Source of the DNA: Erpobdella octoculata
Lineage: Eukaryota > Annelida > Clitellata > Hirudinida > Erpobdellidae
Assembly (NCBI GenBank): GCA_963978895.1
Contig: OZ022238.1
Span: 32,909,593-32,973,592, forward strand
Reading direction: 5' to 3'
DNA: 64,000 nucleotides
In this document: positions 1 to 13,600 of the stretch, piece after piece
Numbering within the stretch: position 1 is the first letter of the stretch
Layout of the letters: every line of letters begins with the position of its first letter
Notes under the pieces: model-generated
Told to the model about the DNA's origin: nothing
Seen by the model: only the letters and a program-made list of their open reading frames with translations
Databases searched by the model: none
Program-made: the position numbers and the translations under genes

Positions 1-1117
1 TATCACGGCAGACAAGAAAAATGTCATCGACGTATCGAACGTATAATGGAGGCTTTTCTATTATACCGAAAGTTATTTCTTCCAGATGCCCCATATAAAA
101 GTTGGCGAAAAGTGGACCAAGAGGAGAACCCATTGCAACCCCATCAATCTGGACAAATAGTTGACCTCTAGGATCTTGAAAAGGTAATTCCTTTGTACAC
201 AGTCGAAGCAACTGTGCTAAAGTTTCCTCTGGAATCAAAAGTGTATGTGGAATATTGTTATGGTATACCCGTTGAAGAATTATATTAATTGTGGCATCAA
301 CTGGAACAGACGTAAACAGACTGGTGACGTCAAGAGAAGCAAGAACGCCTTGCAACTGCCGGTGTCCTTTAATGAGGTTGACAAATTCAAATGACGACTT
401 GACGGTGTATGTATTTGGACAATATGGAGATAAGATAGACACCAGAAATTTAGCTATACTGTACGTGGGTGTCGGACATTGTGAAATGATCGGCCTGAGG
501 GGACATCCTTCTTTATGCGTTTTAATATTTCCATAAATGTACCCAGGGGAGAAATCACCAATGATCTGCTTGAGGCCGCTATGTGGGTCATTAGCGACAA
601 CCTCTGCAATGAGACGATTAGCTTTCACTTTAATATCTTGTGTTGGATTCTTGGAGATTTTCTGAAACTTTGTATTGTCTGCGAGGATTTCGTCTAGCTT
701 GTGCAAATAATCCAGTGTGTCGAGAATGACGTACGAGTTGGATTTATCAGATTTTTTAATTACTATATCTGAGTTCTTTCTCAATGAAGCAGCTGCACGA
801 ACCAAATCAGTAGCCATCTTTTTACGTGTATTTCGATGTTTGCAGCCTTCTGCCTTCAGTAAAGTACCTAATCTGTCTGTAACTTTCAATTTGCCATTCA
901 CCACATATGATTCAATCTGACGATATAACACCTCTAGTTCGACCTGTTTCTTTAAAGGGTCATATTTATCTGGTACATGGCAGTTATAACCCAACTCTAA
1001 AAATTTAACTTCGTTTTCGGTGGGAACATATTTTGACAAGTTGACAAAGTGACTGATATTCTCTTTAAGTAGAAAAGAAGATCCGTATAGGTTAGAGAGT
1101 TTGTTCATTATGATCAT
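1..1117 (-). CDS. Penelope-like RT, partial
   Basis: The minus strand reads through without a stop from 1117 to the window edge, about 370 codons of a Penelope-like element protein. It covers the region upstream of the RT ([29 protein letters not shown]) and the RT core with [16 protein letters not shown] and the catalytic YVDDIF, ending in RT palm. It resembles the element at 57171-60516 in the same order of blocks. The N-terminal codons are replaced by (TA)n at 1118-1137, so the copy is 5' truncated. The GIY-YIG endonuclease part would lie beyond the edge. There is no internal stop, so it may be young. Confidence 0.88.
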   Translation of the reverse strand, partial: MIIMNKLSNLYGSSFLLKENISHFVNLSKYVPTENEVKFLELGYNCHVPDKYDPLKKQVELEVLYRQIESYVVNGKLKVTDRLGTLLKAEGCKHRNTRKKMATDLVRAAASLRKNSDIVIKKSDKSNSYVILDTLDYLHKLDEILADNTKFQKISKNPTQDIKVKANRLIAEVVANDPHSGLKQIIGDFSPGYIYGNIKTHKEGCPLRPIISQCPTPTYSIAKFLVSILSPYCPNTYTVKSSFEFVNLIKGHRQLQGVLASLDVTSLFTSVPVDATINIILQRVYHNNIPHTLLIPEETLAQLLRLCTKELPFQDPRGQLFVQIDGVAMGSPLGPLFANFYMGHLEEITFGIIEKPPLYVRYVDDIFLVCRD

Positions 1118-1135
1118 TATTATATATATATATAT

Positions 1136-1392
<257 letters not shown>

Positions 1393-1393
1393 A

Positions 1394-1508
1394 TACGGCA
1401 TCCGATTTTCGAAAAGTTTCACGTTTGATAGAAAAAGTTTGTAATAAGAAATGGGCCATAGTCTTTAATAAAGCGTGTTTGAAAGAACATCTTGTTCCTA
1501 ATTATTTG

Positions 1509-1510
<2 letters not shown>
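1394..1510 (+). mobile_element. PLE N-terminal fragment
   Basis: The fragment reads [20 protein letters not shown] and then [16 protein letters not shown], after which (TA)n begins at 1511. The same stretch with only a few base changes occurs at 57171-57272 and 60994-61095, so all three belong to one PLE family. It is a piece of the terminal repeat, cut at the same codon as the copy at 61095. Confidence 0.85.
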
Positions 1511-1566
<56 letters not shown>

Positions 1567-1573
1567 ATATATA
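1511..1573. repeat. (TA)n tract
   Basis: A TA tract of about 60 bp, with one TTT interruption, directly follows the PLE codons PNYLK. Confidence 0.95.
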
Positions 1574-1599
1574 AACGCAAACAACCGTTCTCCTTTCTT
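1573..1599 (-). repeat. 27-bp inverted repeat, right arm
   Basis: This is the partner of 1136-1162, an exact reverse complement. It lies at the left edge of the LINE relic starting near 1600. Confidence 0.85.
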
Positions 1600-4500
1600 A
1601 TGGTCAGACCTAGTTAGAGAAAGGAGCAACTTAGAAATGAACGAAAACGAAAATGAATTTCTCATTGTTAGTAACCAAAAACTGAAGAATAGAGGGAAAA
1701 CACCTAACTGATATTCATCCATGCATTACCGATAAAATACCTATGAAAATAGTAGGAAGAAAAACGTTCGATTCTTCTTTAAAAGCCAGCAAAACGATAG
1801 TTAAGAAAAAGACGTACCATCTTGGAAATGTTAGCAAATGTCATAAGGAGGCTATAACTGATCATTTATCGGCCAATGGCATTCAAGTCATTTCCTGCTA
1901 TCCGCTATTCAAAAAAAACTGAAAAAGATAAAGTCAACATCAGCCAAGAATCTACTGCTTTCAGGATTTGCATTGAAGAGAACGATGATGTTAAGCTATG
2001 CAATCCAGACATATGGCCAACTGGTATTATTCTACGGGAATGGGAATTCAAACCTCGTTCTCCAGAAGCACAACAGAAAAATGCATCCTCAACCTCATAA
2101 TGATTGTAGAACTTGACACATCTTCTTCAGCCAACTCTGCATCTATAGACACCTCTTATGAAACTCTAGACAACATCTCAAAATTTTTTTCCAACTCTAT
2201 ACTATTACTCCTTCACATTACCTGCCGTAGTTTAAACAACAAAACCTCAGAACTTGACACCCTTCTTCACTTTTTCTCCCCCGATATTATTGGCATAACT
2301 GAAACTTGGCTCAATGATGTTAAAGCAAGTTTAGTTATATTTCCAAACTACAACTTTGTTTTCAAGAACCGTAAGGAAGGAAGAGGTGGAGGTGTTGGTC
2401 TTCTTGTCAAATCTTATCTATCTTACGAAGTTGTTGAAGTAGATTTTTCAGCCTTCTTTTTTGAGTTCCTGGTAATAAAAGTTACACACCTTCATAAAAC
2501 CTACACCTATTGTATTATCTACCGCCCGCCAAGCTCTAATATATCATGTTTTCTAGACGAACTTCATACTTTACTAAATGATTTTCTTATGCCACACAGG
2601 TTTTTGTTTCTACTAGGTGATTTTAATATTGATTTGCTTAAAATTGATGACCCTGGACACATCTCAAATGATTTTTTCAATCTCTTATCTTCATACCACA
2701 TACTACCAACAATCACCAAACCAACAAGAATAACTCCCGAATCGAAATCTTTAATAGACAATATCTTTACAAATGAGCCAATCTGCAATATTTCTTCATC
2801 AATAATCTACTACGACTTATCGGATCACCTTCCCATAATCATAACAATGAAACGTACAACAAAAATCTATGCCAAAAAATCTATAAGCAGAAGAGCTACA
2901 AAGCCTGCAAACAAATTAAATTTTCTTAATTTGTTGCAAAATACAGACTGGTCCTGTGTATTTCAAGCTTGCAAAAATGCCGACCCTGAAAAAGCTTACT
3001 CAATGTTTATAAACTTATATGATAAGGTTTATAATGAATCTTTCCCTATTTCAAGTTTTCCTTTAGCAAATCCAAAATTTACAAAAAAAATTGGATAAAC
3101 CAGGAATTACTTGATAGGTGCAAATTAAAATCTAAACTTTACAAAAATTACATTAAAGAACCAACCCTTGAAAATAAAGTCAAAGTTGTTCAAAGTAGAA
3201 ACATATTCAAATCTCTGAAGAAAAAAACTATCAAACAATTTTATGCTGAAAAATTTACTTCTTATAAAAACAACATCAGGAAAACTTGAACTTTAATTAA
3301 CTCCCTCATTAACGGAAATCATAAAAATAATAAATTGCATGATAAATTTGTTGTCAACGATTGCTTGACAACCGACGAATTAATTATTAGTGATGCGTTT
3401 AACAGCTACTTTACTGATATCGGAATTAATTTAGCATCCAAGATTCCTGATTATGGAGATTCTTATAAACAATTTTTACCACCTTTGGTTTCAACATTAT
3501 TTAAATTTTCCTCTTGTACTCACTTAGATATAATTAATATTTCTAAAAAACTTAAAATTTCTCATTCTTCTAGGGGTTGATGACATCAACCCTCACCTTG
3601 CTATTCTATCTATTGATCACATAGCAGTGGTACTTTCGTGTATCCTTAACTGTTCATTACAAACCGGTATTGTTCCTCATCAAATAAAATTAGCAAAAGT
3701 CATACCGTTATTCAAATCAGGAAAAAAATCATCAATTTCTAACTACCGTCCAATTTCTATTTTACCATTTTTTTCCAAGTTTTTTGAAAAAGTTGTTCAT
3801 ATACAGCTTTACAATTATTTCAACAAAAATTTATTATTATATGAACATCAGTATGGTTTCGTCCATGTTTCTCTACTTATATGGCTGTTAGTAACTTACA
3901 AGATAAAATTCTTTACTCAATCGACCATAGTGAAATACCCCTTGCAATTTTCCTTGACTTATTCAAAGCCTTTGACACTATTGATCACAATATCATTATT
4001 GCAAAACTAAAGCACTACGGTATATCTCAGACTGAGCTTAACTGGTTTAGAAATTATTTGTCTGGGAGATCTCAATGTGTACAATTTAACATTGAATTGT
4101 CCAGTTTCAAATCTATTACTTGTGGTGTTCCCCAAGGATCTATACTCGGGCCGCTTCTGTTCATAATCTACGTTAATGATCTCTCCAATAGCTCTCAGTT
4201 TTTTAAATATTTTCTATTTGCTGATGACACAACTGTTTTCATTTCAGATAAATCTTTACCAGATTTGACACAAAAAACAAACACTGAACTGAATAAATTA
4301 TCCTTTTGGTTGAAATGCAATAAATTATCTCTTAATGCTAATAAAACTAACTACATTGTATTTCATAATCCTCGTAAAAATTTATCCCAGACAACATAAA
4401 ACTAACAGTTGATGGCTCTAAAATAGATGTTTCAGTAACAAATTTTTTAGGAGTCTACGTTGATCAACACTTAACATGGGCTCATCATGTAAACTATGTT

Positions 4501-5210
4501 TTCAAAAAAGTTTCCCTGCATTCAGGTATAATTGATCGTCTTTCGTGGTTTCTTCCTAGCAAGGTTTTGCTGACACTGTACTTCTTATTAATATATCCTT
4601 TCATTAACTATTGTAATTTTATATGGTGTATCAACTACAGAAGTCGAATAACGAAAATAATGATTTTACAAAAACGTATTATTAGAGCAATTTTTCACCT
4701 GCCCAGGAGTCATTCAACCATAACCACTCGGATAAACAACCATTTGTTGACAGTTGATCAAGTCTGTCTATATCAATCAGCAATTTACATGTATAAGTAT
4801 GCACATGATCTTTCACCCCAATATTCAACGAGTCCCCTTTATAAAGCAGAAGAAGTTCACAACCATTTTGTGCGTTCTAAACACTGTTTCCGTTCAGGAT
4901 TGATCCGCTCGACACTTGGAATGCACTCGATAAAATTTTTTGGTCCTAAGATCTGGAATTCTCTGCCGCATGACATCAACAAAAGTTCTCTCAGCTCATT
5001 CAAGGCTTCTTTGAAAAACTACCTGCTGCACAAGACTTTGAAAGACTTCATACCAATTCAGTGAAGATATTTGCTCTTTTGTAAATTTTTACTTTTTTAA
5101 AATTTTATGTACAGGGTTACAGTCTCGCAGGAACATTTGTTCTTTTTCTGTTGCCCCTTATTTGCTTTTGTCAAAATTGTGATTTTTTTTAATAAAGTTG
5201 TGAAAAAAAA
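1600..5210 (+). mobile_element. CR1/L2-type LINE, broken
   Basis: This non-LTR retrotransposon is truncated inside ORF1. The tail of ORF1 reads to a stop at 2100 and ends WPTGIILREWEFKPR, a C-terminal motif of ORF1 proteins in this LINE group. ORF2 follows with an AP-endonuclease domain (2200-2860; ITETWLN, GDFNIDLL, LSDHLPIII) and a reverse transcriptase (3640-4350; GVPQGSILGPLLF, FADDTT). Stops and frameshifts near 3098, 3290, 3580, 3880 and 4400 make it non-coding. The 3' end carries AATAAA and an A-run near 5190-5210. A second, 5'-truncated copy of the same 3' end lies on the minus strand at 22925-23120. Confidence 0.9.
2101..5064 (+). pseudogene. LINE ORF2 (EEP + RT), disrupted
   Basis: ORF2 overlaps the ORF1 tail in another frame. 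The endonuclease part is open from 1998 to 3098. The RT is spread over frames 3627-4010 and 3881-4399, and the C-terminal domain over 4567-5064 (ends SLKNYLLHKTLKDFIPIQ). Catalytic pieces survive (LDLFKAFDTIDHN, FADDT), but at least four frame breaks prevent a full protein of about 900 residues. Confidence 0.88.
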
Positions 5211-5559
5211 ATTTGATCATTCTTTTTTTGTTGTGTTTGTTATTGTCATGAAAAGATTTAGCCATATATTTAAATAGTATTTATTAAAAAAAACTAATTC
5301 TGGTCATAAATAATCGCATGGTTGTTGGGACCATAGAGTGTATTTTGCTGTTGTAGATAGTTACTTTTTAAGTCTAACAAAAATTACATTTTTTATTAAC
5401 ATTTTATTTTTTTTATTTTTATTCAAATTTCTTTTACTTTTCATTAATATATATTTATATACTATATCTATGCATTTCGTCTCACGCCTAGGTTTGAGCG
5501 AAATAGCCACTTATCCTCGATTGATTATTGAATGTAATACAGTGATTTATGATAATACA
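5211..5559. other. AT-rich stretch, nothing recognised
   Basis: The stretch lies between the LINE 3' end and the first Helitron codons. It is T-rich. The part from about 5470 may be the 5' leader of the Helitron, but I see no terminal TC sequence that fixes its start. Confidence 0.5.
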
Positions 5560-8159
5560 ATGGCACCATTGAAGCGTCAAAGTATTGGTCGACGTTAACG
5601 TAAAGCAAATTATTATAATAATTATCGAAACATTGAGACTTAAGAGGGTCGTGGGCTGCGTTAGTTTGGAGGCAAACAAAATGCCATTTTCTCGAGTGAG
5701 TTCTACCACGGTTATAGAAGTTGATTACGCCGATTTTGGAAAAACGACTACTATTTGTCCACCAGGGTTATGCTTTTTTTTCCGCAACTGACAACGCCAC
5801 TTAAACCATTAAAGTCATTCCGACTATTAAGGTAGTTTTTAATTCTTTAACATATAACTATGATTAGAAAAATCTATGGAGGTTCATAAATGAATTTTAT
5901 TATTACAGATTCAAGCACAGATTCACCATCGTGCAGGAGCATTGTTGCCATCAGTTGGTTGTGAATACAAATTTCTCGAAATTTAATTTCTTGGGAATCT
6001 TGAAACTGAAGTAAATCAAAGCTGTGCCATCAATCGAGCAGTTACGAGATATATCATCGTGTAACTGCAACAACTCTTGCATGATCACAATCAGTTGATC
6101 CAATTTTTTTAAACGGCCTTAGAAATTATGCTATCGAACGATCATAAAATAGTGATCCGAGCAAAAAACCAGCAGGAAAACATGAGACGCTTCAATGCAC
6201 TGACGTTAATTGTGGTTGTTAGAGAGGATATGGAGTGTCATGATATTATAATTCAACGACGTGATTGTGGCAACCTTGAGCGTATCAACGAAACACATTG
6301 TTCATATGATGCATTACAAAACTCTCTAATATTTTGCCGAGGAGAAGATGGATACTGGATATCATTTATTGATCAAGATGATTAATCCAGCAACAAGTAT
6401 GTATTAATTCGAAATTAAAAATCACTGTAAGAGACCACCAATGTTACCTATCTAAATGCAAGTTTTTTTAAATTTCCTAATGTTATTAATGTATGTATGT
6501 ATAATGTATGCATAGTTCATTGATGTGCTTTTTTTCGTTAATTTTTATCACCGTCTGTACAACTGTCAAAGAATGGGGTGCATCTATTTAAATTGAATTA
6601 TCTTTATCGATGTAAGCATAACAAAAATAATTACAGAAATAACCCAATAAATAATGTTTTTTTAAACTGATTCCATTTCTATCCTTAATCAAAGTGAATT
6701 ATTCTTTTATAGGTCAAGAAACAAACGAAAAGGTCAGCTCGATGAATTTTTATGTATGCCGTTTCAGGATTTGTCTGACAACCACATCTTGAAATATCGC
6801 CCATTGCTTTATCAGTTTGCAGGGGATATGTATGTCAAAATTGAAACGGAACGTTTGACAAATATACGTCTAAATCAGAAAAAATTACGGTCTTAAGAAT
6901 ACATTCATTTATTCATTTACGCGATGCTATGAATGCAGATGGAAATGAAAATAATTTATTTTGGCAGACTTATCATTTTACCAGCAACATATGTGGGAAG
7001 CCGAGACACATGCACGACAAGATGCTATGACTTACGTGTGCCAATACAGTCGGCCAGATTTATTTATTACTTTCACATGCAACCCAAATGGAAAGAAATC
7101 TCAAATCCGTTATTACCTGGCCAATCCTGTTGACACTTCTACTGGCCTCATTTCGTTTCCACCAAATTTTTGTCAATTCACAATGTCAAAAGAAGAATTA
7201 ATTTTTAAATTGTTCCCGAACATTGGTGAAAATTTAAAAAAACATGCTTGGTTGAGCAAACAAACCATTTTAGCGGTTAACAAAATAAGGATGTAGATGA
7301 TTTAAATATAACAATTCGGAGTGAATTAATGGACAAATTCATTCATTCAAGCCGATTGATTCCATTACTGATCCAAATGAGGTCGTCAACTATCCAACTG
7401 AATTTTTAAATTAACCTGATCTGCCAGGATTACCGCCACAGAATTTACACCTCAAGGTTGGATCGGTGATTATCATGCTACAAAATCTATATCAACCAAA
7501 ATTGTGCAACGGAACATGGCTTGCTGTTATGAAAATTATGAAAAATTTGATTGAGGTTACAATAATTATAGGAAAGTTCAAAGGCGAAGATGTGCTTATT
7601 CCAAGAATACCAACTTATTTTCTTTTTGAATTTTAACGTGTCCAGTTTTGGGTGTGTCTGGCATTTGCAATGACAATTAATTAATCCCAAAGTCAATCGT
7701 AAGAAGTGTGTGGAATAAACCTTGTATTCCCGTGTTTTTCCCATGGGCAGTTGTATGTAACTTGCTCAAAAATCTGCAAACCATCAGCGCTATTTGTTTT
7801 GTGTACGGATGAAAAAATTAAAACATTGTTCACTATAAGACATTACAATAGAGTGCCTACGTGTGATTGAATATTTTTGTTTTAACTAATTTTATTTCAT
7901 TACACAGAAGTTTAGTGAACGGTAACGTTTTATTCATTTAATTTATTAGGTTGACCATCCATTAGGCTCAACAATAACATTCAATTTAATGTCAATAAAT
8001 ATTTAAAAAATAATCTCAATTGCCTCATTTCAACTGATTCTAAAATGGCCGGGCAACATGTGTGTTTTTAATTTTAATTCTAAACTGACCAGGCTATTTG
8101 CATAAATGTATACATAAAAAACCAAAAAAGTACTCGGGCGACGCCGGGTTGCCAGCTAG
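5560..8159 (+). mobile_element. Decayed autonomous Helitron
   Basis: A rolling-circle transposon relic. Pieces of one RepHel protein are in the right order: MAPLKRQSIGRR start (5560), QAQIHHRAGALLPS (about 5915), RRFNALT and INETHCSYDAL with GEDGYW (6180-6360), KIETERLTNIRLNQKKL (6840-6890), RPDLFITFTCNPNGK (7050-7100) of the Helitron N domain, and then Pif1-helicase C-terminal pieces (LPGLPPQNLHLKVGSVIIML at 7430, GEDVLIPRIP at 7590, AFAMTIN at 7665, SHGQLYV at 7740). Much of the middle, including the Rep catalytic Tyr region, is deleted. The 3' end is a GC-rich hairpin followed by CTAG at 8156-8159. Confidence 0.9.
6128..7300 (+). pseudogene. Helitron Rep N-domain remnants
   Basis: Two open pieces (6128-6385 and 6961-7296) and frameshifted stretches between them match the conserved N domain that precedes the Rep nuclease. 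The diagnostic strings are QENMRRFNALT, LERINETHCSYDAL, GRLIILPATYVGS and DLFITFTCNP. Several frameshifts and stops show that the copy is dead. Confidence 0.85.
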
Positions 8160-8262
8160 TATATTTATATAGAATAATTCAGAAATAAAAAACATGCTGC
8201 ATACAAATATAAACTATTGAAAACATTTTTTATAGCTGTTGGGTATACTATTTAGTCCATAC

Positions 8263-8720
<458 letters not shown>

Positions 8721-8821
8721 GCAGCAAGTCCTTAGAAACTAACCCTTCAAAAAAAATACTAATCTAATATCATTATTTATTTTCAAGTAAACACAAAGGT
8801 ATCAAACAGAAAACTAAAAAC

Positions 8822-8985
8822 CTTTTGCAGAGAAATTGATGTTGACTGTCCAGGACCTATTGTTAACCCCTGATCTTCTGGAAATGGCATCTGATATCCT
8901 GGGTGAATCGAAACTCGTAAACCGGCTGTATCACCAGCATCCATAACATATTCATTCTGATTTACATTAAGTGTCATTGCAAGGC
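8822..8985 (-). CDS. DEG/ENaC exon with FPEDQG block
   Basis: This 164-bp exon encodes LAMTLNVNQNEYV, DTAGLRVSIH and MPFPEDQG, followed by PGQSTSISL. This is the family's central extracellular block (GLxxxLN, aGxxvxIH, xPFPEDeG). It starts in phase 1 after ACACAG and ends in phase 0 at AAG/GTTTTT, a weaker donor. The polypyrimidine tract is poor, as at the exon at 22712-22818, which fits an AT-rich genome. The next exons, with the post-TM2 region and selectivity filter, are not found between here and position 1, so they lie off the window. Confidence 0.87.
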
Positions 8986-9474
8986 CTGTGTTTGTATAAA
9001 ATTTGTATAGAACTTTTTTATAGTAGGGTAGACTGACCAAATGCTGGCCACTAACCAAATACTAGCCACTTTTCAGTCGCATTGAAAAAAAATCACCATG
9101 ACTTAGATTTTTTTTTTAAGTTTTAAACTTTTTGGTTTTTACTTATCCAGGTTCCCGGCTTAATTAATCGCTACATTGAAGCTCAAGGATTTGCAATTTT
9201 CGGTCTTAAAAGTTAAAAATCTTTCGTAAAAATTCTTTTTCAACTGAACCAGTGAATTAAATGGACATTTTACAAAATAAATCCAAATGAAAGGTGACAC
9301 TATAACTTGTTCTCATTTACTTTTTTCAGTTCTTTTATCTAAATTTTCACTAAAAATAACTTAGAAATGAGAATTATTAGACAATTCAAAAAGACCAATT
9401 AACGGCCACCTATTAGTCTATATACTAGCCATGGCCAGTATATGGTACATTCTGGCCAGTATATGTAATGTAAT
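8986..9474 (-). other. Intron sequence, unassigned
   Basis: This is intron upstream of the DEG/ENaC exon at 8822-8985. It has several short repeats of CTAGCCA and TGGCCAGTATATG (9020-9070 and 9400-9465). I recognise no coding or element signature. Confidence 0.6.
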
Positions 9475-12400
9475 ATAGATTTATTTAGCGTCTTTTTACA
9501 GCGAAAGCTGTGGCGAAAACGCTCTGCGAGCGGAACTATACTAAAGTAGCTAGCAATTTCAATTAATTAGAAGAGTTAAATATACAAAATTTAAGTCGTT
9601 GTTTAAAGACAGGAAGACTCATTGTTAGGTCCCTGACGATATCGGGCAGAATATTCTAAAAGGCGGTCCTGCTGCTGCGAAGCCTCGGGGTCAGAATGTT
9701 TTTGTGTTGTTTCGGGAAATGAAGAGATTGCCCTTGGTCGTTGAGCGAAGTCGGTGGAGAGTAGGTACGTCAGAGTTGTGCTGCAGCATTTCCACAGTGA
9801 TGGGTAGTAACAAATTACAAGTAACGGAATTACAGTAACAAATTACTTTTTTCAGTAACAAGTAACGTAACAGATTACTTGTCAAAATTGTAACAAAGTA
9901 GCAGTAACAAATTACTTTTTTAAAGTAACAGTAACGGATTTTTAAAAATTGTTACTTGTTACTTTTTATTTTCGAGCATTGGATCAAACGTTAAGATGGC
10001 GCGAGTCTGGACCAATAGGAGCAAAGTGTATCACTGGATTCATGATCGCGTTCATTTTGACAACGCGCCATATCAGGGTAAACAAACTTCCTTTTTATTA
10101 TCGTTTACTCTTTCGGAAACGTTTGCGAGTTCACAGATCGTGTTTTGGGATCATGGAAGTTAATAAAGAGTTAAATTATGAAGAAACTGGTAATGAAATT
10201 GGATGGGTGCATCAGCTAGAAAAATATTTTAAAATAACCGAAAATGATGGAAAGAACGTCAAGGTGTTGTGTGTACGTCTACAGTTACAGTGTCTGCCTA
10301 AGAAAGTGTATTTAAGCACGTCAAAGATTAGTCCAGCCAACCTTCTAAAACATGTGGAAGTTAGTTTTATTAGTTTTATATTTTTACTTTTAGAAAATAG
10401 CGTCTGAATTTAAAATTTGTAATAATTTATTAGTTATTAAAAAGTTGTATGTATGCTCACATTGAGTTTGTTTAAAGTACTTTAAGCACTTACTGCAAAA
10501 CTAATAGATTATGTTTAAAAATACAAATTTTAATGTTTTTTCACTAGAGAAAACATCCTGCAATTTCTGATAAAGTCAAGTTAGCTTGTAAGCGAAAAGC
10601 CACATGCGAAATAAATGAGGCTCCCGCAAAAAAGATGATGACTCAATCAAGCATGCTGCAAAGTATAAACAACAATTGTGTCACTCAAGCGACTGTGGAT
10701 CAGCTGATCATAAGTTTCATTATTGAATACATGGAGCCATTAAGCATTGTGGAGGCGCAATCTTTTGCTAATCTCATTCAAGGACTCCAGCCAACCCGTA
10801 AGGTGATGACAAGAAAAACGCTTGATGGTTAGTATTTAAGAATTAAAAGTGATTTTTCTTAATTTTTAATACAAAAGTTGCTTAAAATAGTTGTATATTT
10901 ATTTTCAAAGGAAGCTTGTATTTTCTTGAAGCTCAGATGAAAAACAACGTAATAGAAGCACTTAGCAGAGTGGATCATGTTTGTACCACAGCCGATATAT
11001 GGAGCGCTAACAACAATAGCTTTCATGGAATCACTGCACATTAGATAGACTCTGCCTCGCTACAAAGACATTTTGACTCCAAGAAGAAATCGTTTGACTG
11101 ATAGTCATTTTCAACGACAACTGCTGCTCAGAGCTAATAAAGCTTTTTGTAGCTCAATCAAAGATCTTCACCATTTGACTGATTAGTTATAACTCTTTGA
11201 TTTTTATAATAAAGTTGTGTTCTTATTTTAAAAACAAAATAAAGTATTGAGTTATAGGGTGTTGCATCTGTTTGCAAACAACTTTTTGTAAAGTAACAAA
11301 AATGTAATAAGTTACTTTCAAAACCAAAAGGTAACAGTAACAAATTACTTTTGAAAAAATGTAACAAGTAACAGTAACAAATTACTTTTTCATCATGCAA
11401 CAAGTAACAGTAACAAATTACAAAAGTAAGGTAACAAACCCAACACTGCATTTCCATAAGATACGCAGGGGCGCTGCCATGGAGACACTTGTAGACAAGA
11501 AAACCCAGCTTAAAATTAATTCGCGATTGAATGGGAAGCCAATGAAGGCAATCGCGAATGTCCGCTGAGATCCTGTCGAACTTGTGTCTTCCGAGAACAA
11601 GACGGGCTGCCACTCGCATCACGGATTGCAACTGGTCAAGCAGACCAACACCAATTCCAGCGAGCAGGCTGTTACAGTAGTCAAGCCTGCTGGTGAAGAA
11701 TGCATGAACAAGTGCTGAGCATGCCACTGTGGTGAGGGAGCGACAGACGGATCGAAGCTGACGCAGCTGGTAGAACGATGTATGGCAAATGCGTTGTACC
11801 TGGGTTTTCATAGTCAGGTGGCTGTCCAGATGTACCCCAAGATTGTAGACGCTGGACTGAAAAGTGACAACGTTGTCGCTAAGTTTTTGAAGTTGCTGGC
11901 GGCTACCTAACCAAATGAACTGAGTTTTGTCTGAGTTTAATTTCAGTCTGTTGGAGGACATCCAGAGGTCAAGTTCTTCAATACATCGAGTGATTCCAGC
12001 AACCAAACCATCAGCGGCACCAACTCTATTAGATAGGTAAACTTGTCTATAGACGGCATAGCAGTAGACACTGAGACCGTGAAGGTCAGCGATAACTAGA
12101 ACATCTGCTGTGTAGAGCAGGAACAGTAACGGTCCCAGAACGCTGCTTTGAGGGACGCCCGTATGGACGGCAGAAATAAAAGATTGGGCACCATTGAAGG
12201 ATACCTGTTGTGTCCTGTTTGTAAGGAATGATCGTAGCCATGTGAGGGCTGTGCCAGTAATTCCAAAAGAAATTTCCAACCGATCCAGGAGGATGTCATG
12301 ATCGACGTATCAAACGCAGCCGACATATCAAGAAGACCAAGCAAGGATATTTTACGCTGATCGGCAGCTATAAGGATGTCTGAGCAAACCTTGAGAAGGG

Positions 12401-13600
12401 CAGTTTCTGTCGAGTGGTTGACTCGGAAGCCGGATTGTAGTGTAGGAATCAGGTTGAACTTTTCAAGGTAAGCTGTGAGCTGATTGTACACCATTCTCTC
12501 AATAATCTTTGAAATGTACGTCAGGTTGGATATTGGTCTGTAGCTTTGAACGTTGTCGACATTCAGTCCAGACTTCTTTATAATAGCGATAAGTTAGCGA
12601 ACTTCTGGGAGTTTGGTAGGTGACCTTCTTAAAGAGACTTAATGCACATTGTAGAGATGAATTGAAGAAGCTCAGGCAGAAATTCCTTGAGAATGTTTGT
12701 CGGTATCGGATCAAGCGAACATAATTTCGATTTTGCTGATGATATGAACCAGCGAACTTGGTCGACCGTCAGTTCCTGGAAAACACTTAAGTCGGAAATT
12801 GTAGGGAGACATTTCGTTGTCGGTGGTTCCTCACTAGTAGATTGACGAATAGTTCGAATTTTTTCAGCGAAATAATCCAGCAGATTCTGAGCGGTCTGAC
12901 CGCCGATATATGACACTGTTGCTCGATCTAGCACTATAACGGAAGAAAAAAATAGCCATAGCTTTCGCGGTTGGCCCGAGTGTTCTGAAATACGGGCCAG
13001 CCAGGGGAAGGGCCGGTGGATATCGTGAATGCCATTGATTCAAACGAGGATGACGATGCTGGTGGTCAGATGGGCCGATATTTGAAATTAGAAGACACGA
13101 TGGCAGCTAAACCGCCATGGTTTTGTTTGGAACCGTCAGACTTCCGAGCAACTACATGGAGGGCGTAACCGGGTGGAACACATCTTCTCAGGGCTGCATC
13201 ATTTTTGGTTGAGTGCCATGTTTCGGTGAGAAGACATACATCAATGTTCTCCATTAATAGTTGTGCATTTATTTCCGACCGACTGGGCATTCATCAATCC
13301 GAAGTTTGTTATTGAGCCTCGCTGTTGCCGATTTGTAGTTTGAGGTCTTGGATGAGCAGGCGATGCTGTATAAGATACGTTGCGTTCAATGACTATGGAA
13401 CCATTATTTGTTAATTTTTTGGAATCAGAAGGAGAAACTCTGGGAAACGATACATTTTCCATCTCAGAGTGTCGACAGCACAATGAACGTACCACACTGT
13501 CAGCACGAAAACGAAAACGCTGAGGAGTCCATAGCTGATTATCAAATAATGTCTTACGCACTGTTCTGCAGATTGGAAAAGCGCCTGGTCGCAACTAAAT
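9475..13600 (-). mobile_element. CR1-type LINE interrupted by hAT
   Basis: A minus-strand non-LTR element. Its 5' part (13600-13066) encodes an endonuclease start (TNFGLMNAQSVGNK, CLLTETWHS, GGLAAIVSS). The middle has RT pieces (12934-12100; LDPIPTNILKEFLP, LQSGFRVNHSTETALL, GVPQSSVLGPLLF). The C-terminal part (LHWLPIQSRINFKLGFLVYK) runs to 11457. It then resumes on the far side of a hAT insertion at 9794 with LQHNSDVPTLHRLRSTT and a 3' UTR to about 9475. The endonuclease to RT junction near 12940-13066 is an internal deletion. RT motif A is altered and frameshifted. Confidence 0.87.
9795..11448 (+). mobile_element. hAT transposon with 8-bp TSD
   Basis: The ends are CAGTGATGGG (9795) and CCCAACACTG (11448). 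They are flanked by a perfect target duplication CATTTCCA at 9787-9794 and 11449-11456. The subterminal regions are packed with copies of GTAACAAATTAC in both ends. Inside, a ZBED-type transposase N-terminus is encoded (LPKKVYLSTSKISPANLLKH at about 10290, VDQLIISFIIEYMEPLSIVE at about 10700, VCTTADIWSANN at about 10980). The catalytic core and dimerisation domain are missing, so the copy is non-autonomous. It lies in the C-terminal codons of the LINE around it. Confidence 0.92.

Noticed and set aside
5488..5709. Small open frames in the AT-rich stretch before the Helitron
   Set aside because: Low-complexity translations with no family resemblance; overlapping frames on both strands.
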